Part shown: positions 8,236-18,255 of the stretch, piece by piece | How the letters are laid out: the number at the start of each line of letters is the position of its first letter | Numbering within the stretch: the stretch's first letter is position 1 | From: Chryseobacterium aquaeductus | GTDB lineage: Bacteria > Bacteroidota > Bacteroidia > Flavobacteriales > Weeksellaceae | DNA length: 64,000 nucleotides | Reading direction: 5' to 3' | Assembly: GCF_905175375.1 (NCBI RefSeq) | Contig: NZ_CAJIMS010000001.1 | Location: 930,001-994,000 of the forward strand | Notes under the pieces: generated by a model | Database searches by the model: none | What the model was told of the DNA's origin: nothing | Seen by the model: only the letters and a program-made list of their open reading frames with translations | Position numbers and translations under genes: made by a program

Positions 8236-8963
8236 TTGTGGTAAAGATTTTAAATTATCTGTGGAGGTTTTGGTTGGTTGTTTTAGCGGTTTTGCTGACA
8301 ATTATTTTGGGTTTGCCGGTTTATCTGTTTTCCCTTAATGAGAAAACCTACAAATATGCTTACGTTTTCATCAGAATCTGGTGCTACGGTGTTTTCTACG
8401 GAATGGGTATGAGATACGAACTCATCAACCTTACAGAAAAGAAAATAGACAAAAACACGCAGTATGTTGTCATTTCAAACCATACTTCGATCATGGATAT
8501 TATGCTTCCGTGTATTTTGTTTCCACATCATCCACTTTGTTATGTCGGGAAAATAGAACTTGTAAAAATTCCGATTTTCGGAACTATTTATAAAAGAATT
8601 TGCGTGATGGTCGACAGAAGCAGCCCAAGAAGCCGTGCAGATGTCTACCGCAGATGCGCAGAAAAAATGGAGGAAGGCAACAGTATAGTGATCTTTCCGG
8701 AAGGAGGCGTACCGGATGACACTTCTGTAGTTCTTGATCAATTCAAGGACGGCGCATTCACATTATCATCCAAACACCAGTCTCCCATCGCAGTATTTAC
8801 TTTTGTAGGTTTAAAAGAAATGTTTCCATTTGATCATGGTAAAGGTTACCCTGGAAAAGTGAAAGTTTATTTTAATAATATTCTCGAACCTACAGATTCT
8901 CCGAAGGATTTGAAATTATCTTCTTTTGAGGCAATAAAAAAAACTTTAACTGAACGTAGTTAA
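8232..8963 (+). CDS. plsC: 1-acyl-sn-glycerol-3-phosphate acyltransferase (PlsC-like)
   Basis: The product has 243 residues. An N-terminal membrane segment (WRFWLVVLAVLLTIILGLPVYLF) precedes the acyltransferase motifs: NHTSIMD (the NHx4D block), then FPEGG, the equivalent of FPEGTR. It acylates lysophosphatidate to phosphatidate in phospholipid synthesis. There is no ATG near the front; TTG at 8232 or GTG at 8238 must be used. Both overlap or touch the GtrA stop, a sign of translational coupling. Other PLSC-family specificities are possible. Confidence 0.85.
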   Translation: MIVVKILNYLWRFWLVVLAVLLTIILGLPVYLFSLNEKTYKYAYVFIRIWCYGVFYGMGMRYELINLTEKKIDKNTQYVVISNHTSIMDIMLPCILFPHHPLCYVGKIELVKIPIFGTIYKRICVMVDRSSPRSRADVYRRCAEKMEEGNSIVIFPEGGVPDDTSVVLDQFKDGAFTLSSKHQSPIAVFTFVGLKEMFPFDHGKGYPGKVKVYFNNILEPTDSPKDLKLSSFEAIKKTLTERS

Positions 8964-8977
8964 TCAAAGAAAAAAAT

Positions 8978-8985
8978 TATATTTG
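8978..8985 (+). promoter_or_regulatory. TAnnTTTG -7 box for the MFS gene
   Basis: TATATTTG, a perfect match to the consensus, ends 18 bp before the ATG at 9004. A conserved TTG is not evident 19-20 bp upstream. Confidence 0.5.
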
Positions 8986-9003
8986 TTTTATTAATAATAA
9001 TCT

Positions 9004-10767
9004 ATGGATTCAAAAACACAACAGACCAAATGGTCACAATTCTTATCTTTAATAGTCGTTTTTTTCTTTTGGGGATTTGTCGCCGCGAGCAATGATATTT
9101 TAATACCTGTTTTCAAAAAATGGTTTGTACTTTCACAGGTGCAGAGTCAGCTTGTTGCATGGGCATTTTATGTTGCATACTTCGTAGGATCAGTGATATT
9201 CTTTATCATCTCACTCAAAAGCGATATTCTACAAAAATTCGGATACAAAAAGACGCTTGCAGTTGGCTTGGTATTATCAGCTTTAGGTGCTTTTCTATTT
9301 GTGCCAGCAGCTTCTGCAGCCAGTTTTTGGTTCTTCTTAGCAGCTTTATTTATTGTAGGATTAGGATTTTCTGTACAGCAGATTGTTGCCAACCCTCTTG
9401 CTATTAAAATGGGCAGCCCGCAAACCGGAGCTCACCGTTTAACATTGGCTGGTGGAATTAATTCTTTGGGAACAACCATCGGCCCGATTCTTTTAGGGAT
9501 TGTTCTTTTTGGAATGGGCAATAAAGAAGATTCAGCTCCTAAGGATGTAAACCTAACCAAAATTGAAATCGTACAAAAAGAATATCAAACACATAAAGAT
9601 GAACTCGCTAAAAATGTGCTTGAATTACGACAAGATAATCAAGACGATCCTGCAAAAGTGAATGAGGTAATTGCGATTGTAGAAAAAAACATTGCTGATC
9701 TCGACACGCAGATTTCATCTATCAATCAAAATCCTGGTGCCAACGAGAATCAAGTAGAAGCTTACACAACTGCTTTAGGCGAAATCAAGCAAAGATCGAC
9801 TAATATTTCTTATCCTATTGGTTTTGTAAAAGATCATTTGAAAGAAGTAAAGATGCCTTTTATCGTGCTGGGAATAGCCTTTATATTGGTAGCGATATTT
9901 ATGTTGTTCTCAAAAATTGAAGATCCGGCGAAAGAAGAAGAGGCGGAAATTGAAGAAGGTTCTGCTAAATTCAGTATCTTCAAATATCCACAGCTTTATT
10001 TGGGAATGCTTGCCATCTTTATTTATGTTGGGGTAGAAGTTTCTATTATCAGTAACCTTCCCGCATTGCTTCATACTAAAGAATTTGGAGGTGTTCTGGA
10101 GCACAATATTGCTCCGTTTGTTTCTTTATATTGGGGAAGTTTAATGATCGGAAGATGGAATGGAAGTATTAATGTGTTTAATATGTCTAAAACCACCAAT
10201 ATGCTGATGAAATTTATCGTTCCTTTTGTAGCTTTTGCAATTATTATTTTTGCAAATGAACTGAGCGGTAAAGACGTTTCAAGCTTTTATATTTATGCAT
10301 TCTGGATTCTTGCATTTATCATTATGAGTTTCATCGGAGGTAAAGCCGCAGGAAAAACTCTTATGATTTTTGGTCTTGCAGGTGTTGTGATGATGATTTT
10401 AGGATTGGTTTATCCTGATAAAGAGATTGCAAAATATTTCTTTATTTCCGGAGGATTATTCTGCTCTATCATGTGGCCATCAATTTTTGATCTTGCAATC
10501 GCAGGACTTGGTAAAAACACAGGAAAAGCATCATCTTTCCTTGTTATGATGATTTTAGGTGGTGGTATTATACCGTTGATACAGGGATGGATTTGTGATT
10601 TTGACAAAACAAGTCCGGAAGGCGTGATGGGTATTACATGGACGCATTTCTCATACGTAATTCCTATTGTATGTTTTGTATACTTGGCATTTTACGGTTT
10701 TGTAACACCGAGAATACTTAAAAAACAAGGAATAACAATGGGAGAAACTACAGCAGGTGGACATTAA
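9004..10767 (+). CDS. Sugar MFS transporter (FucP/GluP type) with a large soluble insert
   Basis: The product has 587 residues against about 400-440 for the FucP/GluP family. TM1 carries FFFWGFVAASNDILIPVFK, which matches the family's FFxWGF..xND signature. VGLGFSVQQIVANPLAIKMG and the GGINSLGTTIGPIL block are also typical of the glucose/galactose branch. After TM6, residues about 172-282 form a charged, helix-rich insert (KEYQTHKDELAKNVLELRQ...), predicted to lie outside the membrane. The C-terminal six helices follow normally. The substrate is probably a hexose, not provable here. The stop overlaps the next gene by 11 bp. Confidence 0.85.
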   Translation: MDSKTQQTKWSQFLSLIVVFFFWGFVAASNDILIPVFKKWFVLSQVQSQLVAWAFYVAYFVGSVIFFIISLKSDILQKFGYKKTLAVGLVLSALGAFLFVPAASAASFWFFLAALFIVGLGFSVQQIVANPLAIKMGSPQTGAHRLTLAGGINSLGTTIGPILLGIVLFGMGNKEDSAPKDVNLTKIEIVQKEYQTHKDELAKNVLELRQDNQDDPAKVNEVIAIVEKNIADLDTQISSINQNPGANENQVEAYTTALGEIKQRSTNISYPIGFVKDHLKEVKMPFIVLGIAFILVAIFMLFSKIEDPAKEEEAEIEEGSAKFSIFKYPQLYLGMLAIFIYVGVEVSIISNLPALLHTKEFGGVLEHNIAPFVSLYWGSLMIGRWNGSINVFNMSKTTNMLMKFIVPFVAFAIIIFANELSGKDVSSFYIYAFWILAFIIMSFIGGKAAGKTLMIFGLAGVVMMILGLVYPDKEIAKYFFISGGLFCSIMWPSIFDLAIAGLGKNTGKASSFLVMMILGGGIIPLIQGWICDFDKTSPEGVMGITWTHFSYVIPIVCFVYLAFYGFVTPRILKKQGITMGETTAGGH

Positions 10768-11812
10768 GAATATTAAAACATATCATAAAAAGAGATTTTG
10801 GGCAACTATTTTAGTTGTCCAAATTCTTTTGTTCTTCGCATTTTCGAAGCTCAAATTGATGATTACGGCTTTTGAAAGTTTCTTTGAAATTCAGAAGAAA
10901 ATACATCAGCTATTATTTTCCTGGATCCCGTTTTCGGTTGGAGATCTACTTTACCTTCTTTTAGGAACTTATTTATTTTATCTAATTACTAAATGTTTTA
11001 AAAAACGAAGCAGACAGCAATCTATTTTAAAAGCATTAATTCTCATCAACATTTTATACTTCACGTACCAGATTTTCTGGGGAATGCTCTATTTTCAGAC
11101 ACCGATTATTGCCAGACTTCCCGAAAAAGAGATTACATTAAAAGAAAGAAAAAAATTAGCATTACGATATTTGGAAAAATGTAAGCAGACAAGAATGTTT
11201 GTAACAGAAGATCAACATGGAATTTTTATTATTGCAGACATTAAAAGCATAGAGTCTGAAATTCTGCATCAGCAGACAAAACTGCCTACCATTATTTCAG
11301 ATAAAAAAGTTTCGTCAATCAATTCTTTTAAATCTAGTTTATTTAAAAATGTAATGAGTTTTACAGGTATTTTGGGATATTACAATCCTTTCACTGCCGA
11401 AGCTCAGTACAATTGTGAACTCCCTTCTTCTTACCTTCCATTTACTGTAGCTCATGAAAGCGCACATCAACTTGGGTTCGCCAGAGAACAGGAAGCCAAC
11501 TTTATTGGATATTTGGTGGGTGTAGATTCACCGAATATCGAACTTAGATACAGCACAGAATATTTCACTCTAAAAACTCTTTTAAATTCTATGGTGTACG
11601 AAGATGAGCAATTTGTGGAATATATCCTCAAAAATTACTCTGATGGTATGAAAAGAGACAGAGCTTTTGAAAAGAAATTTGTTTTGAAACATCAAGGTTT
11701 ACTCAATGATTTTTTTGGCATCACCAATAATCTTTTTTTGAAGAGCAATCAACAGGAAGGATCTGTTACCTATTCTTATTTCATTGATTTACTGGTTCGT
11801 TACGAAAAGTAA
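10757..11812 (+). CDS. DUF3810 membrane metalloprotease-like protein
   Basis: The product has 351 residues. Three hydrophobic segments lie in the first 110 residues (RFWATILVVQILLFFAF; DLLYLLLGTYLFYLI; LILINILYFTYQIF), followed by a soluble domain with AHESAHQLGFAREQEANF at about 232. This contains HExxH plus a downstream Glu (E of REQEANF), the arrangement of a zinc protease. The pattern is that of DUF3810. Substrates are unknown. It overlaps the MFS gene and is probably in the same operon. No good plus-strand terminator follows: the hairpin at 11821 has its U-tract on the minus side. Confidence 0.85.
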   Translation: MDIKNIKTYHKKRFWATILVVQILLFFAFSKLKLMITAFESFFEIQKKIHQLLFSWIPFSVGDLLYLLLGTYLFYLITKCFKKRSRQQSILKALILINILYFTYQIFWGMLYFQTPIIARLPEKEITLKERKKLALRYLEKCKQTRMFVTEDQHGIFIIADIKSIESEILHQQTKLPTIISDKKVSSINSFKSSLFKNVMSFTGILGYYNPFTAEAQYNCELPSSYLPFTVAHESAHQLGFAREQEANFIGYLVGVDSPNIELRYSTEYFTLKTLLNSMVYEDEQFVEYILKNYSDGMKRDRAFEKKFVLKHQGLLNDFFGITNNLFLKSNQQEGSVTYSYFIDLLVRYEK

Positions 11813-11903
11813 AAAAAAAAGAATCGTATCAGGCGATACGATTCTAAAAACACAAATGATGAAAAAAAATTTATTACCTTGACTTGTTCCCTCATTCAAG
11901 GCA
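11811..11903 (-). ncRNA. Candidate small RNA antisense to the end of DUF3810
   Basis: On the minus strand a promoter-like TTG (11933-11935) and TATTTTTA (11907-11914, one mismatch to TAnnTTTG) are spaced by 18 bp. The predicted transcript of about 90 nt begins with a CCTTGA/TCAAGG stem (11877-11882 with 11896-11901). It ends in a perfect 10-bp stem, GAATCGTATC/GATACGATTC (11821-11844), followed by a run of ten U. No open frame lies in it. The first 2 bases of the U-tract overlap the DUF3810 stop. Alternatively it is only a terminator for leftward transcription. Confidence 0.45.
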
Positions 11904-12237
11904 CTGTAAAAATACAACAATATTTTATATTTCAAAATCTTATCCACTCTTTTTGATCAATTTTAAGAAAACTTTATGATTTCTAGAGTTCAATATATTT
12001 ATTTATCCCAATTATATGATTTACATTTTTTAAATGATATTAAATTATCATAAGAATATAGCAAATAAAAATAGTTTTATTTAAATAATTATCAAAAATT
12101 AAGAATAATTATTAAACTTAATATTTAGTTAATATTCATTCAAAAAAAATAATTATTAATTTGATATAAAATTTTACCGGCTTTTAAACCTCAAATATTT
12201 TTACAATAGTCCGCTACAGAGATCCATACAAAGCAGT
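11904..12237. other. AT-rich intergenic region
   Basis: 334 bp of very AT-rich sequence with no open frame of note. Apart from the promoter-like elements of the candidate small RNA at its left end, I see no structure in it. Confidence 0.5.
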
Positions 12238-14111
12238 TTAGTATCTGGATAATATTACCCAAGCAGAACCTGTGCTTTGCACCAAGATACTTCTACCTAA
12301 ATTGGTATTATTTAATCCATAACCAGATGAATTGCTTCCATTTATTCTAAAGGTACCCGTAATGGCAATATTGCCAGATGTATCATTAATAATATTATAC
12401 ATACGCCCGACATTACCCGAAGTAGCAGCTGGCAAAGAAATATCCCCAGTAGCCAAAATAGTATAATCGTCATCGGCTAAAGTTCCGGAACTCAGTGTAC
12501 GAATATTAGTGGCAACCGACCCCGCTACTTGTAAAGTACTATTGGGTGTAGTAGAAGTAGATACGTTGCCCACAATAGCTTTGTTTTGTATATGCACTGC
12601 GTCTTCAAGTACATTGAGCCAGGATGAATTGCCCAAATTATCACTGCAATAGAGTGCAGCTCCAAATCCTATATTGGCAATTAGTTCTATATGACGAGAA
12701 TTGTTACCATTATTAACTATTAAGCTCATTCCTTCTTCAGGATTCATATTAAAACTGTTGTTCCCAAAATTATCAGAACTGGTATCTTGTATATAGAAGT
12801 TGATTCCGTCATAGCTTCCATTGTCCTGCATAATATTTGCTTTGTTAGTATTATAATTTCCTCCTATAGTAAGCCTTGCATTAGGCGAGTTGGTATTAAT
12901 TCCTACTTTGCCTGTTTGTCCTACATTGGCACTAAATATATCGTTGTTGTTACCATCACTTGTAACCTTAAAACTATTGTTTTGGCTATTACTTAATGAA
13001 AAAAGAGTGTTGCCCGTTACTTGAAGTCCTGCAGCACTGGTAGTACTGAGATAATAGCCGGGTGTCGTTCAATTGATACCAATATTATTAAAATTAAGGT
13101 TACTATCACCATTCTGAATATTAAAGCCTTCTTCGGGATTGGCAAATACTTTGAGGTCGGCATTAAACTCACCTTTGTCTAAAAACATATTGAACCCACC
13201 AGTAAGTGTAGGACTACTAGGGTACGCTCCAAATTGCAAATAGCTATTACCTGTCGAGTTATAAACTTGGAAATTAGAAAAATTGGAAGTACTTGTACCT
13301 TTTACGAGTACATCTCCACCAACTTCTAGTTGGGCAATAGGCTCTGCGGCTCCAGTGTTGATGCCAACATTTCCTGTATTTTGATTGATCCTAATCTTTG
13401 CACCATATTCTCCGGCACCACTGGTCACAAAACCATAGGAGAAAGTAGGATTATTAGTTCCATTACCAATTGGGTCGCTACCTGCAATCAGTTATCGCCT
13501 TCGTATAGTCCAAACTCTACATCTTGTATACCTTGCCTCAAGTTTGCTTTGCCGAAATTATTGGCATCTCCTCCAAAATAGATACCGCCACGTACATCTA
13601 ATTTCTCTACCGGATTGTTTGCGGTACCTATGGATACATTACCATTATCCCTGATGCTAAATTCTGTGCCTGAAGGTCATGCAGTACTCCCGTCTGACAA
13701 TGTACTTAAGGTAACTTAGGTATTGGTATTGTCGTTTGTAAAAGCATCATTCGTTATATCTACCAAAGTAACGGCTGGGTTAAGCGCTTTCCAAATGTTA
13801 TTGGCAGCATCGTAGTAGTAGTAACCTGCTGCAGTAATGTTGGCTGTTTTGGGAGATGGTGCAGTATCTGCCTCTGTAGCATACAGCAATGCACTATTTT
13901 GGTCAGTCCCCATTTGTCCATCCATAAGCCTGATTTCAGAGCCTTTCAGCCGGGGTATTAGCATACCTTCAGGAGTAGAGCCATTATTATTCTTGGCGGA
14001 CACATCTATAGTAGCTTTGGGTAATTGTGTGTTTATACCTATTTGTGAGTTCATCATTGAAAACAATAATGAAAAGAATACCAGTAAATTCTTATCTAAA
14101 AGAAATCTCAT
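12238..14111 (-). pseudogene. Broken secreted repeat protein (adhesin-like), three stops and one frameshift
   Basis: A single ancestral gene of about 620 codons. The front (ATG 14111) has a signal sequence (LLVFFSLLFSMMNSQ) and the IGINTQLPKATIDV repeat seen in many secreted Bacteroidota surface proteins. The same unit recurs (NVGINT..PIAQLEV; GINTNSPNARLTI). Reading on in the same frame passes TAA at 13715-13717 and TGA near 13678. A one-base deletion near 13492 follows, then TGA at 13069-13071, before the natural end at 12238. Sequence on either side of each lesion is colinear and protein-like. The decay therefore looks recent, or the assembly has errors here. It was probably an exported fibre or adhesin. 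Confidence 0.8.
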
Positions 14112-14415
14112 AATTTAATTTTTTTAATGTTAATAAATGTAAGTTTGATGTGATAAATATTGAAAAAAAGTAAAGGGTTTAGTAAATTGAATCATCGAAA
14201 TAGAATTAATTAAACTAAATCTCCGCTATTTTTATAATTCTAAAATTAAAGAAATACTTTATCAAATTAAGAACTTGTTTAAAAATTTATTGAATAAAAT
14301 TTAAACACAGCCTCTATTATTTGTAATTTTTACTATAAATAAGTATCCCAAATTAATGCTTGGGAAAGTTTTATTTAGAATTTCAATTTGTTTGCTTAGA
14401 AAGAAAATAACTTCA

Positions 14416-14789
14416 TTATTTCCTTCTTAAATCAACCGTTTTGGCAGGTGCATACAATAGAGGTATTTCTTCCACTACTGCATCATCTTTATCTATACCA
14501 AAAGCCTCCGTATCCTTTTGGGCAAACCTTTTCAATGTAAAATAACCATTAAGCAATAGTCAGTTTCTTATAGTAAATTCATTTTCAATAGACAAAAATC
14601 TTTCAATGATAACAAATTTAAAATCAGATTCAGATTCATAAAAATGATAATTCTGAATTGGTAAATCTTTAAAATTTTTTCTTATAAATTTTAAATCAGT
14701 TTTTAAAATACGAACTTGTTTTTTTTAATTCGACTAAGTCTATACTATAACTAAAAATAATTTCTAAGCTCTAAAAAGTTCACCCTCAT
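14416..14789 (-). pseudogene. Decayed gene of unknown family
   Basis: From ATG at 14789 (MRVNFLELRNYF) the minus strand gives about 120 codons of good protein-like sequence, ending VVEEIPLLYAPAKTVDLRRK-stop at 14416. It needs two frameshifts (about 14755 and an A-run near 14725) and one nonsense codon (TGA at the expected Trp of IRNW, about 14559). I do not recognise the family. No intact copy is present in the window. Confidence 0.55.
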
Positions 14790-15218
14790 ATTTATTATAT
14801 ATTTGAAAACAAGTTTTAAATCAGAAATACGTCAACACCTATTTCATTTGAAATCCATGTCGAGTCGACTTCTTGTAAACCAAAACTATTTGGGATCTTT
14901 CTATGCTAAATATCTCGATCTATTTTTATCATCAGTGGCAAATTCATAGAGGACAAGGGCTATCATTTTCAATGTTCCAACATTTTGTATTTGGTTTTAT
15001 TCTTTTTAGTAGATAACGAAAAATTCAAAAAAAATTTTCACAAAAGAAAGGCCCTCCAAATCTGAACAGCTTTACTCTATTACCACAATAGTAAATTATT
15101 AATCAAACTTCATTCACAAGGATGTGGATGATGCGCTGGATTCGGTTATTGGGTTTTAACTTTTTTTTAAAAATAGATATCCCATTTTAAAAAATAGGGA
15201 TTTCATTGTAGTTGATTT
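14790..15218. other. Degenerate intergenic sequence
   Basis: About 430 bp without a supportable gene on either strand. A 31-codon plus-strand frame beginning near 14857 is too short and featureless to call. The stretch lies between two gene remnants and is probably decayed coding DNA. Confidence 0.4.
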
Positions 15219-15315
15219 TTAGTTCTTTCCAGCTTCAACGCTCACTTTTCTGAATTCTTTCATCATCTTACTAAGTTCCAAAGCTGATTCTCTTGCTCTT
15301 GTTCCTGCTCTCCTA
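15219..15315 (-). pseudogene. C-terminal fragment of a histone-H1-like protein
   Basis: About 32 codons ending at TAA 15219-15221 read RRAGTRARESALELSKMMKE followed by FRKVSVEAGKN. This is the characteristic C-terminal half of the small Bacteroidota histone H1-like (Hc1-like) proteins (xAAGTRARKAxLELxKLxKEFRKxSxEx). The N-terminal half is missing, with a stop immediately upstream in frame. It lies just beyond the end of the TonB receptor gene. Confidence 0.65.
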
Positions 15316-15342
15316 TGTCAAAGATGTTTTCTACTATATTTA

Positions 15343-18255
15343 TTAAAAGTTCATATTTAATCTCATAAATACATATCTCCCATTCATCCCAAACTGAGAA
15401 ACATTTCTGGAGTAGACAAACTGGTTTGAATTGGTTAAATCTATCCTTGTAGGCGCAGCAGTATATACTAAATTTCCATTGCCATCAATAGAAGCTCTCT
15501 TCGCGGTAAGCGGATCAGTATTCCTATCGGGATATACATCAAAAAGATTGTTAGCTCCCAATGTAACCTTAATATTTTTAAACAGCTGATAAGCCAAAGA
15601 TAGATCGGTAATAATTTTTGCACTCATAATTTGATGTTCCGTCTCTACAACCTGACCATTAATAATCTGAGCTCCTACAATGCCATCTCCATTAGCATCA
15701 ACCGCATTCGGATCCGTTACTTTACCGAAGTAAACATTTCTGAGCATCACATTAAATTTGCCAAAGTTTACCGTGTTATTCAATGAAGTTTTAAATCTTG
15801 GTATCGCTTCTTCCAGATATATCCTGCTTGCTTCAGAATAGTATTTATTAAGATTAGCATTCGATGATAAAACAGGAGAAGCATGAATATCTCCTACCCT
15901 ATTGGTTTTGGAAATGGTAACTGCTAAATCTGAGTTTAATGTAAAAGTACCTCCAAACTTAGCTTTATGAGAAATCACAGATTCTATCCCTTTTGTCTGA
16001 GTATCGATTGCGTTGGCAAAAAATGCTGCAGCCGTGGCGTTGGCTTCATCAAAAAAAGACTTCGTGGAACTATCCGGAGAAAACTGATCTGTAAGTACAA
16101 TTCTGTCTTTAATCTTAATATAATAACCATCAACGGCAAAGGTTAAATTTGCTGTAGGCATTTTAAAAGTGAAACCTGCTGAATAGCTGTTTGATCTTTC
16201 CTGCTTTAAATCCGGTATCCCCAGTTTTTTTGCAACGCTGGAGTCATTGGAAAAGATGCCTACCTCAAAAGGATTTCCTGCTACAAACTGGGTAGATGTA
16301 GAATTAAAATACAGTTGATGAAGTGATGGCGCCCTGAAACCTGAAGAAAGGGCTCCTCTGAAATTAATATTCTCTGTGATTTTATAACGAGTAGCGAATT
16401 TGTAGTTAAAAGTAGAACCAAAATCCGAATAGTTTTCGAATCGTAAAGCTCCACTTACCAGCAATTTGTCTGTAACATCAAGCTCTGTATCAATATACGC
16501 TCCCATAGAAGACCGCCCTTTACTGATATCGTTTACCGGTCTGAATCCCGGAAAAACCTGTGATCCGCCGGGTCTTGTTCCATTGTACGGATTATAACCT
16601 ATAGTATTACCATTGGAATCTTTGATAGGGGAACCTGCATAAAAGTTATTGCCTTCAACAACCGCAATTACACCATTGTAAAAATCCGTAGGTTTTAAAT
16701 TTGCCGCTGTCGAAGCATTTTGAATATTACCATTAATGTCGTACAAAGCCCATGAAGCCTCTTCTCCTTGTTTTATTTTGAAATTTTCAAATCTTCCTTC
16801 TACTCCGAACGCAATGTTGAACCCTTTTAGAAAATCTATCTTCGTATCAAAATCTGCATTGATGGTATTCTGAGAAAAGCCTAACCCCCCTGCATTAAAT
16901 TCTGTTTTACTCGGATACTGTATACTGGCATTCGCAGTATTCTTAATGGTATAATCAAACGTGTTTTGTCCAAAAGTATTGCTTACATCATAATTTATGC
17001 TACCTAATTTGCCTTTAAATCCTGCCGCTAAGGAAAAGTCCTGTACATCAGAGTCTATTTCCGGTAAAAACCCGTTCTGGTAGATAGAGGTTGCTGTTCT
17101 CGATTGGTTTGGTCTTCTGTAAAAACCTGCAGCGTTACCATTTCTGTATGAATATCCGCCAAAAGCATAAGCGCGAACTGAAGAAGAAATATCAAACTCT
17201 GAATTCACATACAATTGTCCACTGAAAAGTTTCGACTGCCCGACCCTCATATTAAAATCATCTCTGGTAAGACCGCGGTAAGCCAATTCTTTATCTGTAA
17301 CATCAAAATTTAAAGCAGACTGCATTGCGCTTATCGTTCCTGCATTTTGAATTGCTGTTTGTTGCGCACTTGTAAAATAACCTATATTCGGTGCATACTG
17401 TTTAATATAGTTGAGTATCTGTGTACTGTTAGATGTATTGTTAATATTTGAAAAAAGAGAAGAAATATTAACTCCATTTTCCAAAGCTCTTTTCTCTATT
17501 GCATTATAAGCATTATAAATAGCATCTGTTGCCGCCATCGCACGACTGGTATCTCCCCTGCTGAGCAGGCTTCCCGTAAGATTTATAAACCCTTTGTTGC
17601 CTATTTTTGTTCCATAGTTAAGATCAAGCTGATACTTATCTCCATCCCATCCTCCATGATGATCGTTAGAGCCTTTTGAGTTAAAACTTCCGGCAGTTAT
17701 GGCAGAAGTAAGCTGATTCGTACTTTTTTTCATGACAACATTAATAACCCCTGCAATTGCATCGGAACCATATTGTGCGGAAGCTCCGTCTCTAAGAACC
17801 TCTAACCGTTCTATGGCAAATGCGGGAATGGCATTCAGGTCGGTTCCTACAGTACCTCTTCCTGGAGTTCCATTGATGTTTACCAAAGAAGAAGTATGTC
17901 TCCTTTTGTTGTTAAGAAGCACCAGAACCTGATCAGGTCCTAAGCCACGCAGTTGTGCAGGATCTATGTGATCGGTTCCGTCTGCAACGGTAGCAGTATT
18001 GGAGGTAAAAGAAGGTGCTGCATAATTCAGGATCTGGGTAAGATCCGTTTGTGGAGCCAGAATTCCTTGTGAAGAAATGTTAATAACATCTACAGGTACA
18101 GGAGTATCAGTAGAAACTCTGTTTTTATTTCGTGAGCCTAAGATCTTAACTTCTTCAACCTGGGCTGATCTTAAGGAGTCCTTTTCCTGAGCGGAAACGG
18201 TACCTCCTATCATTATTATTCCCAAAGCAATAATTAATTGGTAATTTTTCTTCAT
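15343..18255 (-). CDS. TonB-dependent receptor
   Basis: The product has 970 residues with a signal peptide (MKKNYQLIIALGIIMIGGTVSAQ). The plug domain covers about 40-170, with PVPVDVINISSQ and a QLRGLGPDQVLVLLNNKRRH block, then a 22-strand-type barrel ending in ...GRYVFMRLNMNF with the terminal Phe. There is no N-terminal carboxypeptidase-like or SusC-specific extension, and no SusD gene beside it, so it is probably an iron-complex or cobalamin-type receptor, not a glycan importer. It is isolated between stretches of decayed DNA. The cargo is not determinable from sequence. Confidence 0.9.
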   Translation of the reverse strand: MKKNYQLIIALGIIMIGGTVSAQEKDSLRSAQVEEVKILGSRNKNRVSTDTPVPVDVINISSQGILAPQTDLTQILNYAAPSFTSNTATVADGTDHIDPAQLRGLGPDQVLVLLNNKRRHTSSLVNINGTPGRGTVGTDLNAIPAFAIERLEVLRDGASAQYGSDAIAGVINVVMKKSTNQLTSAITAGSFNSKGSNDHHGGWDGDKYQLDLNYGTKIGNKGFINLTGSLLSRGDTSRAMAATDAIYNAYNAIEKRALENGVNISSLFSNINNTSNSTQILNYIKQYAPNIGYFTSAQQTAIQNAGTISAMQSALNFDVTDKELAYRGLTRDDFNMRVGQSKLFSGQLYVNSEFDISSSVRAYAFGGYSYRNGNAAGFYRRPNQSRTATSIYQNGFLPEIDSDVQDFSLAAGFKGKLGSINYDVSNTFGQNTFDYTIKNTANASIQYPSKTEFNAGGLGFSQNTINADFDTKIDFLKGFNIAFGVEGRFENFKIKQGEEASWALYDINGNIQNASTAANLKPTDFYNGVIAVVEGNNFYAGSPIKDSNGNTIGYNPYNGTRPGGSQVFPGFRPVNDISKGRSSMGAYIDTELDVTDKLLVSGALRFENYSDFGSTFNYKFATRYKITENINFRGALSSGFRAPSLHQLYFNSTSTQFVAGNPFEVGIFSNDSSVAKKLGIPDLKQERSNSYSAGFTFKMPTANLTFAVDGYYIKIKDRIVLTDQFSPDSSTKSFFDEANATAAAFFANAIDTQTKGIESVISHKAKFGGTFTLNSDLAVTISKTNRVGDIHASPVLSSNANLNKYYSEASRIYLEEAIPRFKTSLNNTVNFGKFNVMLRNVYFGKVTDPNAVDANGDGIVGAQIINGQVVETEHQIMSAKIITDLSLAYQLFKNIKVTLGANNLFDVYPDRNTDPLTAKRASIDGNGNLVYTAAPTRIDLTNSNQFVYSRNVSQFGMNGRYVFMRLNMNF

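Noticed and set aside
12238-14111. Stop-codon recoding (TGA as an amino acid)
   Set aside because: One of the stops is TAA and a frameshift is also present; neighbouring genes end normally at TGA.
15343-18255. Polysaccharide utilisation locus
   Set aside because: The TonB receptor lacks a SusD partner and glycan-degrading enzymes nearby.
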